A DNA stretch of 64,000 nt from Cavia porcellus (GCF_034190915.1 NW_026947484.1:79865982-79929981), one strand, 5' to 3'; shown: positions 1 through 11,901, counted from the first letter of the stretch. The notes: generated by a model from the sequence alone, not told the origin. A program made the numbers and translations.

Positions 1-225
1 AGAAAGCTAAGTGAAGCCAGGGAGACTACTGTCCTCTTTCAGTGAGTGCAGATCTGTTTCCCCAAATGTGCAGAAAATTTGTTTTGTATTCATAGTTGGG
101 GCTGATCTGGAGTGACCTCACTCAGCATTTTGTCAGTTTATCAGGAAATATGACCTTCTGGAAACAAGAATTCTTTAGAAACTAGTATTTGTTCTCTTGA
201 AATGTTTGTGGTTTTTGTTTTTGGG

Positions 226-405
226 GTTTTTTTTTGTTTTTTTTTTTTTTTTTTGTCAGTTGTTTTGTTTTGTCTTTTTGAGACGGAGTCTTGCTATGCA
301 GTTTGGGTTGGCCTTGAACTCACTCTGTAGCTCAGGCTGCTCTTGAACTTAGAACGATCCTCCTGCCTCAACCTCCCAAGTGCTAGGATTACAGGCAGCA
401 TACCT
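226..405 (-). mobile_element. B1 SINE (7SL-derived)
   Basis: Read on the minus strand this is a B1/Alu-like monomer: it begins near 405 with a degraded GC-rich start, carries the 'TGTAATCC..GCACTTGGGAGG' type block (seen on plus as 'cctcccaagtgctaggatta') and ends in an A tail, seen on plus as the T-rich run 226-254. The body between 'gagacggagtc' and the tail retains the internal region typical of full B1 copies. It is a non-coding retroposon mobilised by L1. Confidence 0.85.
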
Positions 406-1393
406 GGAGAAATTTCTGTTATTAATAGTTAATAGTTACATGGAGTTCTTTAAGGGTGGATTTAAGTCTTTCCTAGGTGATCTAAATCAGTCTTCTGCCC
501 TAGGATAACTTGGTAAAGCTTCTGCATCTCCATAACACTGAATGATTGAATAAATAAAAAATTCAAAGCCCTCTGGATAGATGAAGGGGTTGGTGGATAT
601 TTGAATAGAAACTAGAAATATTCCTTCTCTTTTGTAGCACATTCATACTTCTTGTAAATTTTCTAAGAGACTTCATAAGATAATCTTGTAATCGATGGTT
701 TATGATAAACCTAAGAACCTGAACAGATTTGGGCTGTGATGTGGTGGTCTGGTTTTCTAGGGCTGTGGATGGCATTACAGCTAAGACTGTGCATGGAACC
801 TCTTATACCTTATTATTCCACCAATCAACATTCGGAAGACTAGAACCTTCCCAAGTGGATGGCAAGCTACTTTCAGGTATGTTGTTTTTACAGAAGGATA
901 TTCAAAGGTCTAAAGTTTACACTACATATCTGTCACACGTGGCACACATCTCCCACAGTGGGAAAATCTTATATTAACAGCTTGAATCTTATTCCACTTA
1001 CACCTAAAAACTACTGGACTGGCCTATCTGATTTTATTATGCTGTTATAGAATGGGACATTTTAATTCCTTTGTTTTTCCTATGTAGTGCCATTTACTTG
1101 CTAATGCAGAGAACAGGAAAGGACATGGCATTCCCAAAATGCATCCTTTCCAATTTGGTCTTTCCAGTTAGAAAAATAAAGGCCTGACTCACTACAGGCT
1201 CACTAGCTCTGAAAATATAAGCAGGAATGATGCAGCATCTATACTTTCTGAACTAGAAGACAGAGTGAAAGTCATAGTGAAGATCATTAATGAAGGCTCC
1301 TCCTGCCAACAGCATTTTCTCATATCTGGCGCACTTCATATACACGGAGTTTAATACATGAGGAAATTGATGTTCCTCCTCACCATTTCAGTA
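406..1393. other. Unassigned non-coding stretch
   Basis: I see no recognisable gene or repeat in this AT-rich stretch. The longest open frames are short (under 90 codons), overlap one another and lack any recognisable domain. Confidence 0.6.
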
Positions 1394-1407
1394 AAAATAA
1401 GATTGTC

Positions 1408-1784
1408 ACTTTCTTGTGATTTCTTTTGCTGTGCAAAAGCGTTTTAATAAAGGGAGATCCTAGTTGTTGATTCTTTGTGATAATTTCTGAGCAACTGGGG
1501 TTTTGTTCATGAAGTTTTTGCCTATGCCTATGATTTCCAGTGTCCTATCTATTCTATCTTCCAGCAGACTTAGTGTTTCTGTGTTAATATTTAGATCTGT
1601 GATCCATTTTGATTTTAGTTTAGTGCATGGTGATAGACATGGGTCTACTTTTAGTTTCTGATTGTGGAAAACCACTTCTTCCATCACCATTTATTAAAAA
1701 GGCTATCGTTCTTCCAGTGAATGTGTTTGGCACCTTTGTCAAAGGTCAGGTAGATGAGTGCATTTGGAGCCATTGCTTTTTCTT
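1408..1784 (-). pseudogene. L1 ORF2 fragment, inverted part
   Basis: The minus-strand frame 1690-1460 encodes '[27 protein letters not shown]' and continues into a 'GKNFMNKTP' block. It matches the region just before the C-terminal segment of ORF2 in the young L1 of this window. It is broken by truncation at both ends and has no start codon of its own. It is a dead fragment of reverse-transcriptase protein, not a gene. Confidence 0.85.
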
Positions 1785-1893
1785 TTCTACTGTTGTTGTT
1801 GTTGTTGTTACCAGAGATCAAACTTACAACCTTGTGCCTTTCCAGGCAGGTGTTTGTGCTGGCAAGCTAAACCCACAGCCCTGGAGTCATTTC
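1785..1893 (-). mobile_element. ID SINE nested in the twin-primed L1
   Basis: On the minus strand this reads as a tRNA-derived ID element: a 'GGGCTGTGGGTTTAGCTTGCC'-like start near 1882, a box-B-like 'TTTGATCTCTGG' and a (CAA)n/(TAACAA) tail, seen on plus as TTG repeats at about 1790-1810. It lies exactly at the inversion junction of the older L1. It is diverged from the younger ID copies in the window. Confidence 0.75.
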
Positions 1894-2920
1894 TAACAAC
1901 CCAAAGAGTGGGGGAAAAAAAATGGTCAGCCATTTTTAAGACATAGGACTAATATCCAGAACGTACAAAGAACTGAAAAAAAATCAGTTCTCCAAATTCA
2001 AAGACCTAAACCAAAAATGGGTATCTGAGATGAACAGACATTTTTCAGTAGTACAAACAGCAAATAAATACATTTTAAAATGTTCAACATTACTAGTCAT
2101 TTGAGAAATGAAAATTAAAATCACACTAAGATTCCATTTCACTCCAGAAAGAATGGCTATTATCAAGAAAACAATTAGTAACAAATGCTGGCAAGTCTGT
2201 GGGGAAAAGAAATCCTTGTCTACTGTTAGTGGGAGTGTAGACTGGTGCAACCACTGTGGAAATCAGTATGGAGATTCCTCGAAAAAACTCAGTGAAGAGA
2301 TGCCACTGGACCCAGCTATTTCCCTTATGGGTATCTTCACAGAGTAATTAAAAGCATCATATCACAGCGATATATATGCACGCATGTTTACAGCAGTGCA
2401 TTTGTGATAGATACACCTTGGAAGCAAACCAGACATCCATCAACCAATGAATGGATAAAAAAGATGTGAGTTTTTTTTAATGTAATGGAGTATTACTTAG
2501 CCATACAGGACAAAATTGAGACATTTATAGCTAAATGGATTGACTTTGAGACCATGCTAATAAGTGAACTAAATTTGACACATTGTGCAAATATTGCATT
2601 ATCTCTCTGGTGTGAAAAACTGAAAATGTAAATAAGAACCAAAATGTATAACAGATACTGTGAAATAGGAAGAAACTCTTCAAAAGGAAAGGGGAACTAA
2701 AGAGGGAGAAAGGAAAGAGAAGAAAAAATTAGAAAAAAAGAAGGATAAAATGAAAACAAAGCTTTGTGAACAAGGAGGGGGAAAATGTTTGAAAGGAGGA
2801 GATGGGAATGGGAAAAAAAGAGGAAGCAATATATATCGTGTACAAGTATAAATTTCCTGAAATAAATGTGACTATTATGTATAGCTTAAAATATACCAAA
2901 AACTTAAATAAACTAAAAAA
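1894..2920 (+). pseudogene. L1 ORF2 C-terminal fragment and 3' UTR
   Basis: Plus-strand remnant of the ORF2 C-terminus ('LRFHFTPERMAIIKK', 'NKCWQVCGEKKSL') followed by a diverged A-rich 3' UTR. It has several in-frame stops and indels. The Cys motif is degraded compared with the C-x3-C-x7-H-x4-C of the young copy. It ends in an A-rich tail at about 2914-2924. Confidence 0.85.
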
Positions 2921-2934
2921 AAAATTAGATTGTC

Positions 2935-4264
2935 TTTTCAAAAAGGAGAAAATGAACAAATCAAAGGATTATTAATATTAATTGCAAGACACTGATTCCT
3001 AGTAGGTAACTATTCAGGGCCAGACAGCAAATGTATGACCCTCTTTAAAATGCCATTTTCTACAACAGTGTACAGATATACAACAGCCACTACCAGGCTC
3101 ACTATTTTTTGTAAAAAATAATGTTAATCATAATCATAAGGGCTATTTAAAATACTATAAAACATTAGGTTTCTTTAAAGCAATGTTTGGTTTCATGCAA
3201 GAAATCTAAGATTAGGAGAAGAAAGGCCTGATGGCATGTCAACTTTGAACAGAAGCAGAAGCCTGCGTGTTAAGGGCATTTTGGACAAAACTAAATGGAT
3301 TTGATGACACAGCAAACTATAAAAGTAAATACATCTTTATGCTTCCCTCTAGTTTTTGACATTCCCAATTTAAATTAAAATTTTATAACATTGCTAAACT
3401 ACAAACTGCATAGTTTGCCTACCCACATAAATTACAAATTAATTTGTCGAGGAAAAAGAAGAAAAATGATCAGTCACACTAATTTAAAAAAATTAAGTGA
3501 GGAACTGTCAAGACTGGCTCCCCTGAAGGAAAAGGAAGTCTCCTTTAGTTAAATTAAACAATAATTTATAGAAAATTAAAAGTGCCAAATGAATTCTCAG
3601 TACCTTGGAGTCCCCGGGTCTAGAGATCAGTGCTTTGCATTTCCACATTGCTGGTTCATGCTTTCTCTGACAGATGTCCCCTCTCTCTCTAACTAATGCC
3701 CTCTATGAGCAGAGTAGAAATAAATGGGCTGGCCAGACGCTTTAAGAGTCCATCCTGACTGGAAAACAGGGAATGTGGTGATGCTGGGGACAGTTTAGCT
3801 CTGGGGTTTATAAGATTACTATGCATCAAATTTAAATGGAGACCAAAGCTTTCCTGTACCAAGTAATTCATAATTCTAGGCTCCATTTGCCACTCCCAAT
3901 ATGATCTCTCAAATATATTTATGGTCACTGCGTGCAGGTAGCCAATACCTTCTTATCACCATTAGCATTACCATCCTATCTGTCTTCCCAATGCCATATG
4001 GACCCCATGAATTCCCAACTCATGAACTACTCTCCTGAGGCACCAGACTGTTCAATTAGTTAAGTGTTTTAAGATCAATCACACAAATTCTGTAGAATAC
4101 TGTAATTGTCCAAAACATTAATGCTACTTGTATAGATCAGTGAAGAGTTTCACAAGCTGATATAAGGTCATCCAAATAGAGAGGCCACACACTTCATACC
4201 AGTGGCAATGTGGTCTGTGAGAGGTGATCCTGAAGATTGATGGACCAGGCAGAACCAGATCCAT

Positions 4265-4266
<2 letters not shown>
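2935..4266. other. Unassigned non-coding stretch
   Basis: AT-rich, no gene or repeat family recognised. Short ORFs only. Confidence 0.55.

Positions 4267-4305
<39 letters not shown>
4267..4305. repeat. (AC)n microsatellite
   Basis: Uninterrupted AC dinucleotide run of about 19 units; length is likely variable between individuals. The Cys/Val-repeat ORF on the minus strand across it is an artefact of the repeat. Confidence 0.97.
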
Positions 4306-4307
<2 letters not shown>

Positions 4308-5099
4308 ACCCAAAAACTGACTTAGTGCACGACCACAAATTAAATCTGGATGAGGTCCTATATGTCTAACACCACTTATTCAAGACTAAGTGCTACTGTC
4401 TTCAATGGAATTTTTGCCTTCTAAGAAGGGAGGGATCAGGTGAGACCCAGAAATGCATGTAGAACTCTGATACTAATACTCATCATAAGGGCATGAAAAT
4501 GAAAAATATTTAAGGAAGTGTATACTACTAACTGCATATTGGAGTGCACAAGTGAAAGAACAGGTTACCAGATTCGCCAAATGACACAATTTAGAAATCA
4601 TCTTTGTCTCCATGCACCTAAGATACTCTTCTAATCAAGGGGGCACTGGTAGGGGAACCCCACACAGCCCCCCATACTGAAAGACACCCAAACTCAATAA
4701 CCAACTCCAAGAATCTCTTTTGCCCCTCAAGCAGCATTACCAGAAACCAAAGGAACCCCGCTGTCATTAGCTAAACTTAGACCAAGCAAAACAGCCCCCA
4801 TAAGAGCTCTGAAATTTAAACTGCCATTGAAATCACAGTCCATGAAAGTAGGTGAAGACTCATGTGCTAAATCTAAGTAGGGTAAATGTCTGTTAAAATA
4901 AATGACTGAAATATAAATTAGGGTTTCCAAACATAATGAACAAAATTTTAAAGTAGGGGAAGGTAAAGGGACCCAAAAGGAGGCAAGGTTTCCAATCTTC
5001 ATTTAAAATTTATATTAAAGGCATAGAAAAATAGTAACAATGAAGACTACAATGCTAAGAGGTTTTTTTTTTTTTACTTGACTTCAAGGTTTCTTATTT
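4306..5099. other. Unassigned non-coding stretch
   Basis: No gene or repeat recognised apart from a short T-run at about 5068-5078. Confidence 0.5.
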
Positions 5100-6452
5100 A
5101 GTTGCAGTAATTAAGAAAGTATAGTATTAATGAAAGGGCAGACACAGTTCACAGGAACAAAGTAAAGAACTCAAAAATAGATGTACACAAATGCTCATGA
5201 CTGATCTACGGCAAAGGTTCCAAATTAAGTGAAAGAAAGATTGATAGCCTTTCCAAAAAATGGCTGGCAACACTGAACAACCACAGAAAAAATCATGAAT
5301 CTCAAACCGAATATAATACCTTATAGAAAACCAAAATGTATCACACATTTATATGTAAAATATAGCACTATGCAACTTACAAAAATTACAGGGACAAATG
5401 TTTGGAATCTAAAATTAACTGATTAGTTAGTTCTTAGACTGGTACCAGAAACACAATCCATAAAAGGAAATACTGGTAACTTCATCTTCACCAAGAATGA
5501 AAATCCTGTTTGGTCAAAACTCAAAGAGGACAAAGAGGCAAAAAGACTGGGATGAAATATTTGAAAAATCAAATATGCAGATCTTAGAAAGATTTTTTCT
5601 AAAACTCTCAAGGCTTAATGGTAATAAACCAATCCATTAGAAAATGAGAAAAGATATGAACAGATACTTCACCAAAGACGATGTACACACATGGAAAATA
5701 ATCATATAAAAAGATGTCCAACATCATTAGCCATCAGGAGACTGTGAATTAAAACCTGTGAGACACTACTACTTGCCTATAAGAATAACTTAAAAACAGT
5801 GATAATACCAAATGCTACCAAGGATGTGAAAAAATTAGATCACTCATGAACCACTCTCCTCTGAACTGATGGTAAGAAAGTAAATAATTCAGTCACTCTG
5901 GAAAATAGTTTTCTTACAAAACCAGACATGAAATTATCATATGACCCTGCAACTTCAGTATTGGGCAACTATACAAAAAATAAAAATTTATGTTCACACA
6001 TTAAAAATCTGTACACAAATGTTCATAGTAGCTTTATTTGTAATGGCTCAAATTGGAATCTGCCCAGATGTCCTTTACCAGGTAAATGGTTAAACAACTA
6101 GGAAACTTGGAATAAATAAGCCTATCAATGGTACTTAGCAGTAAAAATAAAGAAAATATTGACACACAAAATAATTGGGATAAGTCTCCAGGGATGAAAA
6201 CCAAGTGAAAAACCCCAATCCAGAGATGATATATGCTGTACGATTCCATTTATGTAAAATTTTCAGAATGAAAAAAAAGTAACAAGAAAATATTTATTGA
6301 AAAGAAGGTGAGAGCCAGCATGGATGGAAAGCAAGTGTGTAAGATTATGAATGAAAAATAGAAAAGATGGCTATGATGTTGGAAATATCCAATATATTAA
6401 CTGTGGAGTAAATATAAAAATCTACGTAGGCAAGGTAGATGTATAGAACTTG

Positions 6453-6483
<31 letters not shown>

Positions 6484-6671
6484 GTAAAACTGAAGAAATC
6501 TGTGACAGATAGATGATTTGTGTCAAGATCAGGATCCAGGTTGTGATATGATACTACAGTGCTGCAAAATTCTGTCCCTTGAGGAAACTGCAGTGTGGAA
6601 GGGCTCTCTTTATGTTACTTTCTACAAGCATCTATGAATCTGTGATAGTCTCGATAAACATCTGAATGCAA
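5100..6671 (+). mobile_element. Ancient L1M element, 3' half
   Basis: Strongly decayed ORF2 plus 3' UTR of an old mammalian L1 in sense orientation. Landmarks are the block around 5215-5340 (RT C-terminal flank), 'aacatcattagccatcagga' near 5723, 'aaatgttcatagtagcttta' near 6017, 'gattccatttatgtaaaatt' near 6242, and the L1M-type 3' end 'gtaaaactgaagaaatctg' near 6484, finishing about 6671. Many stops and indels are present, so it is inert. A CA microsatellite lies inside its 3' UTR. Confidence 0.9.
6453..6480. repeat. (CA)n microsatellite
   Basis: About 14 CA units within the ancient L1M 3' UTR. Confidence 0.95.
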
Positions 6672-8089
6672 AACCTGAGGACTATCACAATGTGAATGGT
6701 GAATCCAGATAATATTTTTCCAGCGAGGTTCATTTTCCTGTGAGTACATAGTCACCAAAGTCAACTATACAGTGTGGTGGGTTCTTTGGGTAAACCCTTT
6801 TTGTGTATAGGTTTTCATCATTCAGTTAGCCAACAATGAAAAGCCACCGCTTTAAAAAAAAAAAAAAAAAAAAAGGAAGAAAGACAGAATGTTACATTCA
6901 TTCACAGAGTATTAAAATCAGGCAAGAGTAAGACAGCCTATCAGTCAATCAGCAATTAGTGATACAAAATAGGTCTTAATTTGCAGAGGAAAAGGACTTG
7001 TCTGTTTTATTTAACAAAGGTTGTTTGGCACCCGACTCATGATAGGAATTCAGCTGAGCTGTTGGTGAGTGAGAAATAAACTCAAACTTGGATTTTACAG
7101 TATTCTGGCTCCATGTGGCAAAGAGGAATGGCCTGACATTTTGGGGATTGTCTAAGGATTCCCAGAGGAGGGAAAGAGTACTGACTTCCAAGAGAGCATA
7201 CGATGTAACTAACTTGAAGATGTCTGTGCATTAGTTCAACATTCATTGTCAAATAACCAAACAATTCCATGTTTATTCTAGCAATTAAAAATACATTACA
7301 AAAAAAGTAAAATAAAAATATACCAAAAAATACATTACATTTCCTACAGATAAACTTTCAGGCAAACTGAGTGATACATACAAGCTTCCCCAACCCACCC
7401 TCCAAACAATAGGTTCATCACCTGCAGCAAGCATGTTCCAGATTTGAAAAATGGGCCTAATCAATAGAGGCTTTTTAAAAGTCTTGACTGTCAAAGTGAC
7501 ACAATTTTGTGAAGCCAGTAACCAAATGGATAGGAAAGGAAAATACTGTAGCTACTCTGGAAAACAATTTTCACACACAAACTAAATACAAAATTATATT
7601 TGACTCAGCAGTCAGTTTCTAATATAAAAAACAGGTCTATAGAACTTGACGAGTCTTTTTGTATCTTTAGCCCAACTATCTGTCAAGCACAAAGAAGTTT
7701 CCAGAATATGGCGGGGGTATTCAGCTCCTGCCACCACTTGAATGGAGATGTTAATGGAAAAGAAGAAAGAGAAGGAGGAGAAGAGGAAGAGGAGGAGGAG
7801 GAAAAAGAAGTGGTGACAGGTCAAACATTTTGTAACAGGAAGTTTTTAAAACACATTTTACTGAGATGCTTTACAGATCAATGTAGAAACTGGTATACCA
7901 GTAACCATCATTACAATGAATACTCAGCTTGATTTTTAATTTTACCTTCTCCCCTACTTGCTTCAATGAAATGCAAAAGAAAAAAAATCAGCAGGTATTA
8001 CTGAGCACTAATCAGAAGAGAGTTTAGTAAGTGCACAAGATAGCAGAAATAAAATGAATCAAGTAATTCAAAAACCTGGATGCAGCAGC
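6672..8089. other. Unassigned stretch with A-run and GA-rich tract
   Basis: No gene or interspersed repeat recognised. It holds a 21-nt pure A-run at 6854-6874, possibly the tail of a retroposon too decayed to recognise, and a purine-rich GAA/GGA tract at about 7758-7812. That tract creates a Glu-rich open frame of 110 codons (7600-7932) that I do not believe is coding. Confidence 0.5.
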
Positions 8090-8420
8090 TGAAGTTGCGA
8101 TTTCATTTGAAAGTTTAATATGTCGGGAACGCTTAAGCAAATTATACAGTCTGTTAACTCCACTTGCTCTGTCTTCATTTGCCATATTTCATATGGCGAT
8201 CAACAGAATTACCGATATTTATATTTCTGTTTTAATTTAATTATAATTTTACACTTTAACTATTGCAAAACTTGAGAGTTAGTAATATTTTGTGCAATTA
8301 CTGTAAGTGGCCTGAATTTTTAAGTGAAACTTTATTGAATCTTAAGGCCAATTACTTTTAGAGAAACTAAAATCAAATTTTATACTGTAAAGTTGAGAAA
8401 AATAGGACTCTCATTTTTTT
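8090..8420. other. Unique AT-rich segment, candidate conserved non-coding element
   Basis: No repeat family recognised. The segment is unique, AT-rich with several ATTA/TAAT cores, and includes the small inverted repeat 'gccatat ttc atatggc' at 8181-8197 and two CpGs near 8120. This composition is seen in developmental enhancers but is only suggestive. Confidence 0.3.
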
Positions 8421-9065
8421 AAGGGTAGGAAAACCTACTGGAGAATAAGAATGGGGAATAGGAATAGCTCCTGAGAGGCATGAGGGGTCCTGAGTGGGCA
8501 GCCAATGAGCCCACCTCTCAAGGGAAGTTTCACAGAGCAAAATCATGAGGCAGGTCCAACGTAGGCTCCCCGTTTAAACTGCTTTGGGAAAGATTTGCCT
8601 GCATGGCAATTTTTGTGGGGAGGAGTCTTTTTCTTAATTTCAGCTGTTCAAAATGTACAAGTTAAAAAACAAAACCAAGAAATTAATGAACTGTCTGTTT
8701 ACTTTAATGATAGTTGGATGGAGGAGGGGCAACAAAGGAATCCTTCCTTTTCTGGTTTAGCTGATAATTCAAAGAAACTCCACTGCCATTTCCTCTCATA
8801 ATGAATGTATAGAAGTCTTAAACCAAATCTCCACAAAAGAAGAGATTCTCATAAATGGCATAAACTTGGTAAGACTATTAACATATTAGCTTAATATGAA
8901 TAAATACATTAAGTTTCATTATTAAGTGGTAAATCGCGTTAAAGTTATGTGGTAGGTTCATCATATTCTATTTTTAACAAGTTTTGTAAATTTCCATAGT
9001 AAAAGCAAAAAATTAGCAATATATTCATTGCTTTTGTGACCTTACAGTTTTAATTTAGCTGGTGT

Positions 9066-9069
<4 letters not shown>
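8421..9069. other. Unassigned non-coding stretch
   Basis: Nothing recognised; unique AT-rich sequence. Confidence 0.5.

Positions 9070-9109
<40 letters not shown>
9070..9109. repeat. (AG)n microsatellite
   Basis: Near-pure AG dinucleotide run of about 19 units preceded by a short A-run. Confidence 0.95.
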
Positions 9110-9113
<4 letters not shown>

Positions 9114-10129
9114 GAGAATGTGACATCCGACAATCCTAACTTGGACCAACTCTGATAAGGTCAAACACTTTTATGCCCCAGAAGGTACCACACCAAGTCT
9201 TCTTTAGTTTGATGTGTATGAAGATTTTCCACTTGGGAATAAAATCCTCATCAAATCCTTGCAGAGTGTTTTCCTTGCGGGACATGGAGCCAACTGGTTA
9301 AGGCTGTCAGTAAAGCTGACTGCCAGGGTAAATCGTATCTTTCCTGGCTTCACACGTGAGCCAGATGTTACGGATTTTCTCAACTACAAGATCGTGGAGA
9401 AGGAGGGTTTTGCATTTCCTGCGTTCTCACTCCAGCTCTCAAGCTTTTGAGATTTATTATCAGTCAACAGTATCATCAACTGGCCCGAAAATGTCTCAAG
9501 AGAATAACCCATTGGCAATGTGCTTCACACTGCCATTTGTCAGGTCAGGATGTTTGGTGCCACTTCCTTCCCCAACTATTCTGAGCAAGGTCAGTAAGGC
9601 AGGTGGCAACCTTCATCTTCGGAAACCTACAGTTCAAGGCAATTTACCATCATTTTTAAAAGTTTAGTTTCTTATGGATGGTATTCAATTAAATTAGTAT
9701 CTGTAGATAAATATGAAAGTGAGAATATATATGTACAACATCTATACATGCAAGAATCCTTCATAATCCCACTGTACATAAAGAGCCAACATCATTTTCA
9801 TAAATTTCAAGGACAGGAAATGAATTCCCTGGGATCCTAACGAATATCTGTATGCATGACAATGAACATGTATTTGTACATGCATACAAACATACATTTG
9901 AATAGCCTATCATAAGCACCTTTTTGATTATTAAGTATTCTTAAGTTATTCTGATGGCTACATAATTTCATCAAATATTTTTATATAATTCATTTTAATT
10001 TGCCTATCACTAACATTTAAGTTTGCTTTCAATTTTTCCCTGCTATAAATAATTTTTGCTACAAATATTTTGATGATAATACTCAATTTGTGAACAATTA
10101 GTTCCCTCTATTTTAATTCATTCCTCTTA
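9110..10129. other. Unassigned non-coding stretch
   Basis: No gene or repeat recognised. Two overlapping short frames at 9214-9667 have no recognisable domain. Confidence 0.5.
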
Positions 10130-10312
10130 AGAGCAGTTTTCAAACTCCAGTATATGTCAGGATTATCCAGTGAATGGGTCACAATGCAGGCTCCTGGGTC
10201 ATCACTCTGGCATGTCTTTCTAAAAAGGCTCTTGATCAGACTCAAGATTTTGCATTTTAAACCAGTTCCGTGGTGTGGTTCACACTTCGAAAACCATGAA
10301 AAAAGCAGCTTC
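10130..10312. mobile_element. MER5-like hAT-Charlie MITE
   Basis: Short non-autonomous DNA transposon relic. Its ends read 'agcagttttcaaactccag' and 'cacacttcgaaaaccatg', the inverted-repeat type of MER5 (consensus 'CAGTGGTTCTCAAA'). The interior includes a 'caggctcctgggtcatcac' / 'attttgcattttaaaccagt' layout matching the MER5A consensus order. Confidence 0.75.
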
Positions 10313-10639
10313 CGGTTTATGAAACTAATGACTTCTTAACCACCATTTCACAGTGCGTCTCATGGTATGACGTGTACAGGTGCCCTCTTTATGTTGAAAT
10401 AGTGTAGTTCTGGCTGGGGAGAAGGCAGTTTGAACACCTATACCTTGACTGGGATTCATTTTTCTCACTCAGGATTTGTTTTTAGATCAGACTGGGAAAA
10501 TACTCTTTCACAAATCTAGCTTACAAACCACAAGAAACAAACAACTATTTCCAAAACTAATAATATTTAAACTATGCTTATTTTGAGTTGTTTTTACATA
10601 TTCTGTCAAACAAAAACTCTATTGATATACTTTGTTCAC

Positions 10640-10885
10640 TTGATTTGGCATTGTATGACTTCTGGCTCTTCCCCAATGTCAACATAACCATAGAGAAATA
10701 AATGTTTTAAATCAATTCAGGATATCATGGTCGCCATCAGTATAACTAACTCATGAAAGAGGAATTCCAGAGCTGCTTCAGAAAGTGACAAGAAGGATGG
10801 GATAAATGTATTTGAATTGAAAGAGTCTTTTGAGGGTAGTAATGGCACTGTGTCTCTTACTGTTAATACATTTTTTACATTTAAA
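10640..10885 (+). mobile_element. Mariner-like relic, copy 1 (3' arm only)
   Basis: Decayed end of a mariner-type DNA transposon. Translated with frameshifts it retains a block resembling 'CDFWLFP' (third catalytic-Asp neighbourhood of mariner transposases) at about 10655-10680, then 'EFQSCFRK' and 'GWDKCI' at about 10760-10810, a C-terminal pattern of the same family. Its end ('cactgtgtctcttactgtta') matches the other four copies in this window. Stops interrupt every frame. Confidence 0.65.
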
Positions 10886-11001
10886 ATTTACCATGAGCTT
10901 GATCACATCTCACAGTAAAGAAAATATTCAGAGTACACAGCACATCCACAAATGGTTAGCACATTTACCTAAATGCCTTTTTAAATGCATAGCTGAGGTA
11001 G

Positions 11002-11343
11002 TGTTTTAGTTACTTTTTACTTGTCGCTGAGACAAAATACCTGAAGCCCAAAGTTGGAGAACGAAAGGTTTATTTCTTACAGTTTTTGGATGTTTCAGTC
11101 CACACTCAGTTGGCTCCTACGCAGGGGAGCATGGCAGAGCCGCAGTTCATGGTGGATGCAAACAGAAAGCAGGAACCAGCAAAGAGCAAGACACACCTTC
11201 TTCCGGCCATTACATCACACCCTGGCTCCACCCCTATGTGGGTGGAGCACTGACACCATCAATCCAAGCACTAGACAATGAACCATCACAAATGCACAAT
11301 GCAAACTCACGAGGCCTGAGGGCCACAGACATAAACCATGACA
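11002..11343 (-). mobile_element. MaLR solo LTR (copy A)
   Basis: Minus-strand LTR of the ERVL-MaLR class, of the MT/MST layout. On the minus strand it runs from 'TGTCATGGTTTATG' through 'TTGGTTCATTGTCTAGTGC'-like and 'GGGGTGGAGCCAGG' blocks to an 'AACTGTAAGAAATAAACC' polyadenylation region and 'GTAACTAAAACA' at the end. It shares these blocks with copies at 11529-11901 and 40779-41123. It is non-coding; the ORFs across it are fortuitous. Confidence 0.85.
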
Positions 11344-11422
11344 GGGGGCAAAAGAGTAAAGAAACAGAAGGCAGCAATTTGTAAGCAAAGGCAGAAAGAA
11401 ACAAAACCTAGCAATCAAGAAA
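11344..11422 (-). mobile_element. Fragment of a second MaLR LTR
   Basis: The segment contains 'gcagcaatttgtaagcaaag' at 11371, which recurs (22-bp exact core) at 11949-11970 inside the neighbouring LTR. It is therefore probably a piece of a related LTR wedged between copy A and the next LTR. Confidence 0.45.
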
Positions 11423-11528
11423 TGTCTTAGTTACTTTCTTGATGCTGACACTCAAATTTAAAAGAAGAAAGCTTTATTTTGTCATATAGTATGTAGAGGT
11501 TTCAGTCCACAGTTAGCTGAGTGAGTGT

Positions 11529-11901
11529 TGTGGTTTATTTAAATGCTCCCTTAAAGCTTCATTCAGTCATGGAAGTGACTGAACCTAGCATTTGTGATTG
11601 GTTCATTGTCTAGTGCTCAGATTGATGGTGTGAATGTTTCATTCACTCAGGGGTGGAGCCAATATAATGGTGGCAAGAGGGCAGGTCTTTCTCTTTTGCC
11701 TTTGCTTTTGCTATTTGCAACAGCCATGAACAGCTGCCCCACCACCACCACCACCACCACCACCACCACCACCACCACCACGCCGCCTCGGAGCTAACCG
11801 AGTATGTAACCTCCAAGAACTGTTAAGAAATAAACTTTTCCTTCCCTAACTTTGGGCATCAGGTATTTTGTCTCTACAACAAGTAAAAAGTAACTAACCC
11901 A
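11529..11901 (+). mobile_element. MaLR LTR (copy B) nested in an older LTR
   Basis: Plus-strand LTR beginning 'tgtggtttatttaaatgctc', with 'gattggttcattgtctagtg', 'ggggtggagcca', 'gaaataaacttttccttccc' (AATAAA signal) and a 'gtaactaaccca' end. Same family as copies A and C. An expanded CCA tract lies inside it. Its orientation opposes the LTR it interrupts. Confidence 0.85.
11740..11781. repeat. (ACC)n trinucleotide repeat
   Basis: About 14 near-perfect ACC units inside LTR copy B; absent from the homologous place in copies A and C, so it expanded after insertion. The poly-Thr reading across it is an artefact. Confidence 0.95.

Larger units (their letters stand above)
1394..2934. mobile_element. 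Older L1 inserted by twin priming (5' part inverted)
   Basis: A 5'-truncated L1 of about 1.5 kb whose 5' portion (about 1408-1784) reads on the minus strand and whose 3' portion (about 1894-2920) reads on the plus strand. Both align by eye to adjoining parts of ORF2 and the 3' end of the young L1 at 17969-25274. The inverted part corresponds to about 19790-20150 there, and the forward part starts at the equivalent of about 19745. This is the signature of twin priming. The flanks 1394-1407 and 2921-2934 match at 13 of 14 positions and are read as the target-site duplication; the A-rich tail is at about 2914-2924. Confidence 0.85.

Noticed and set aside
4267..4305. Possible CRISPR-like or satellite repeat
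   Set aside because: A simple AC microsatellite; no spacer structure exists anywhere in this window.
7600..7932. Glu-rich 110-codon ORF
   Set aside because: Created by the GAA/GGA purine tract; low complexity.
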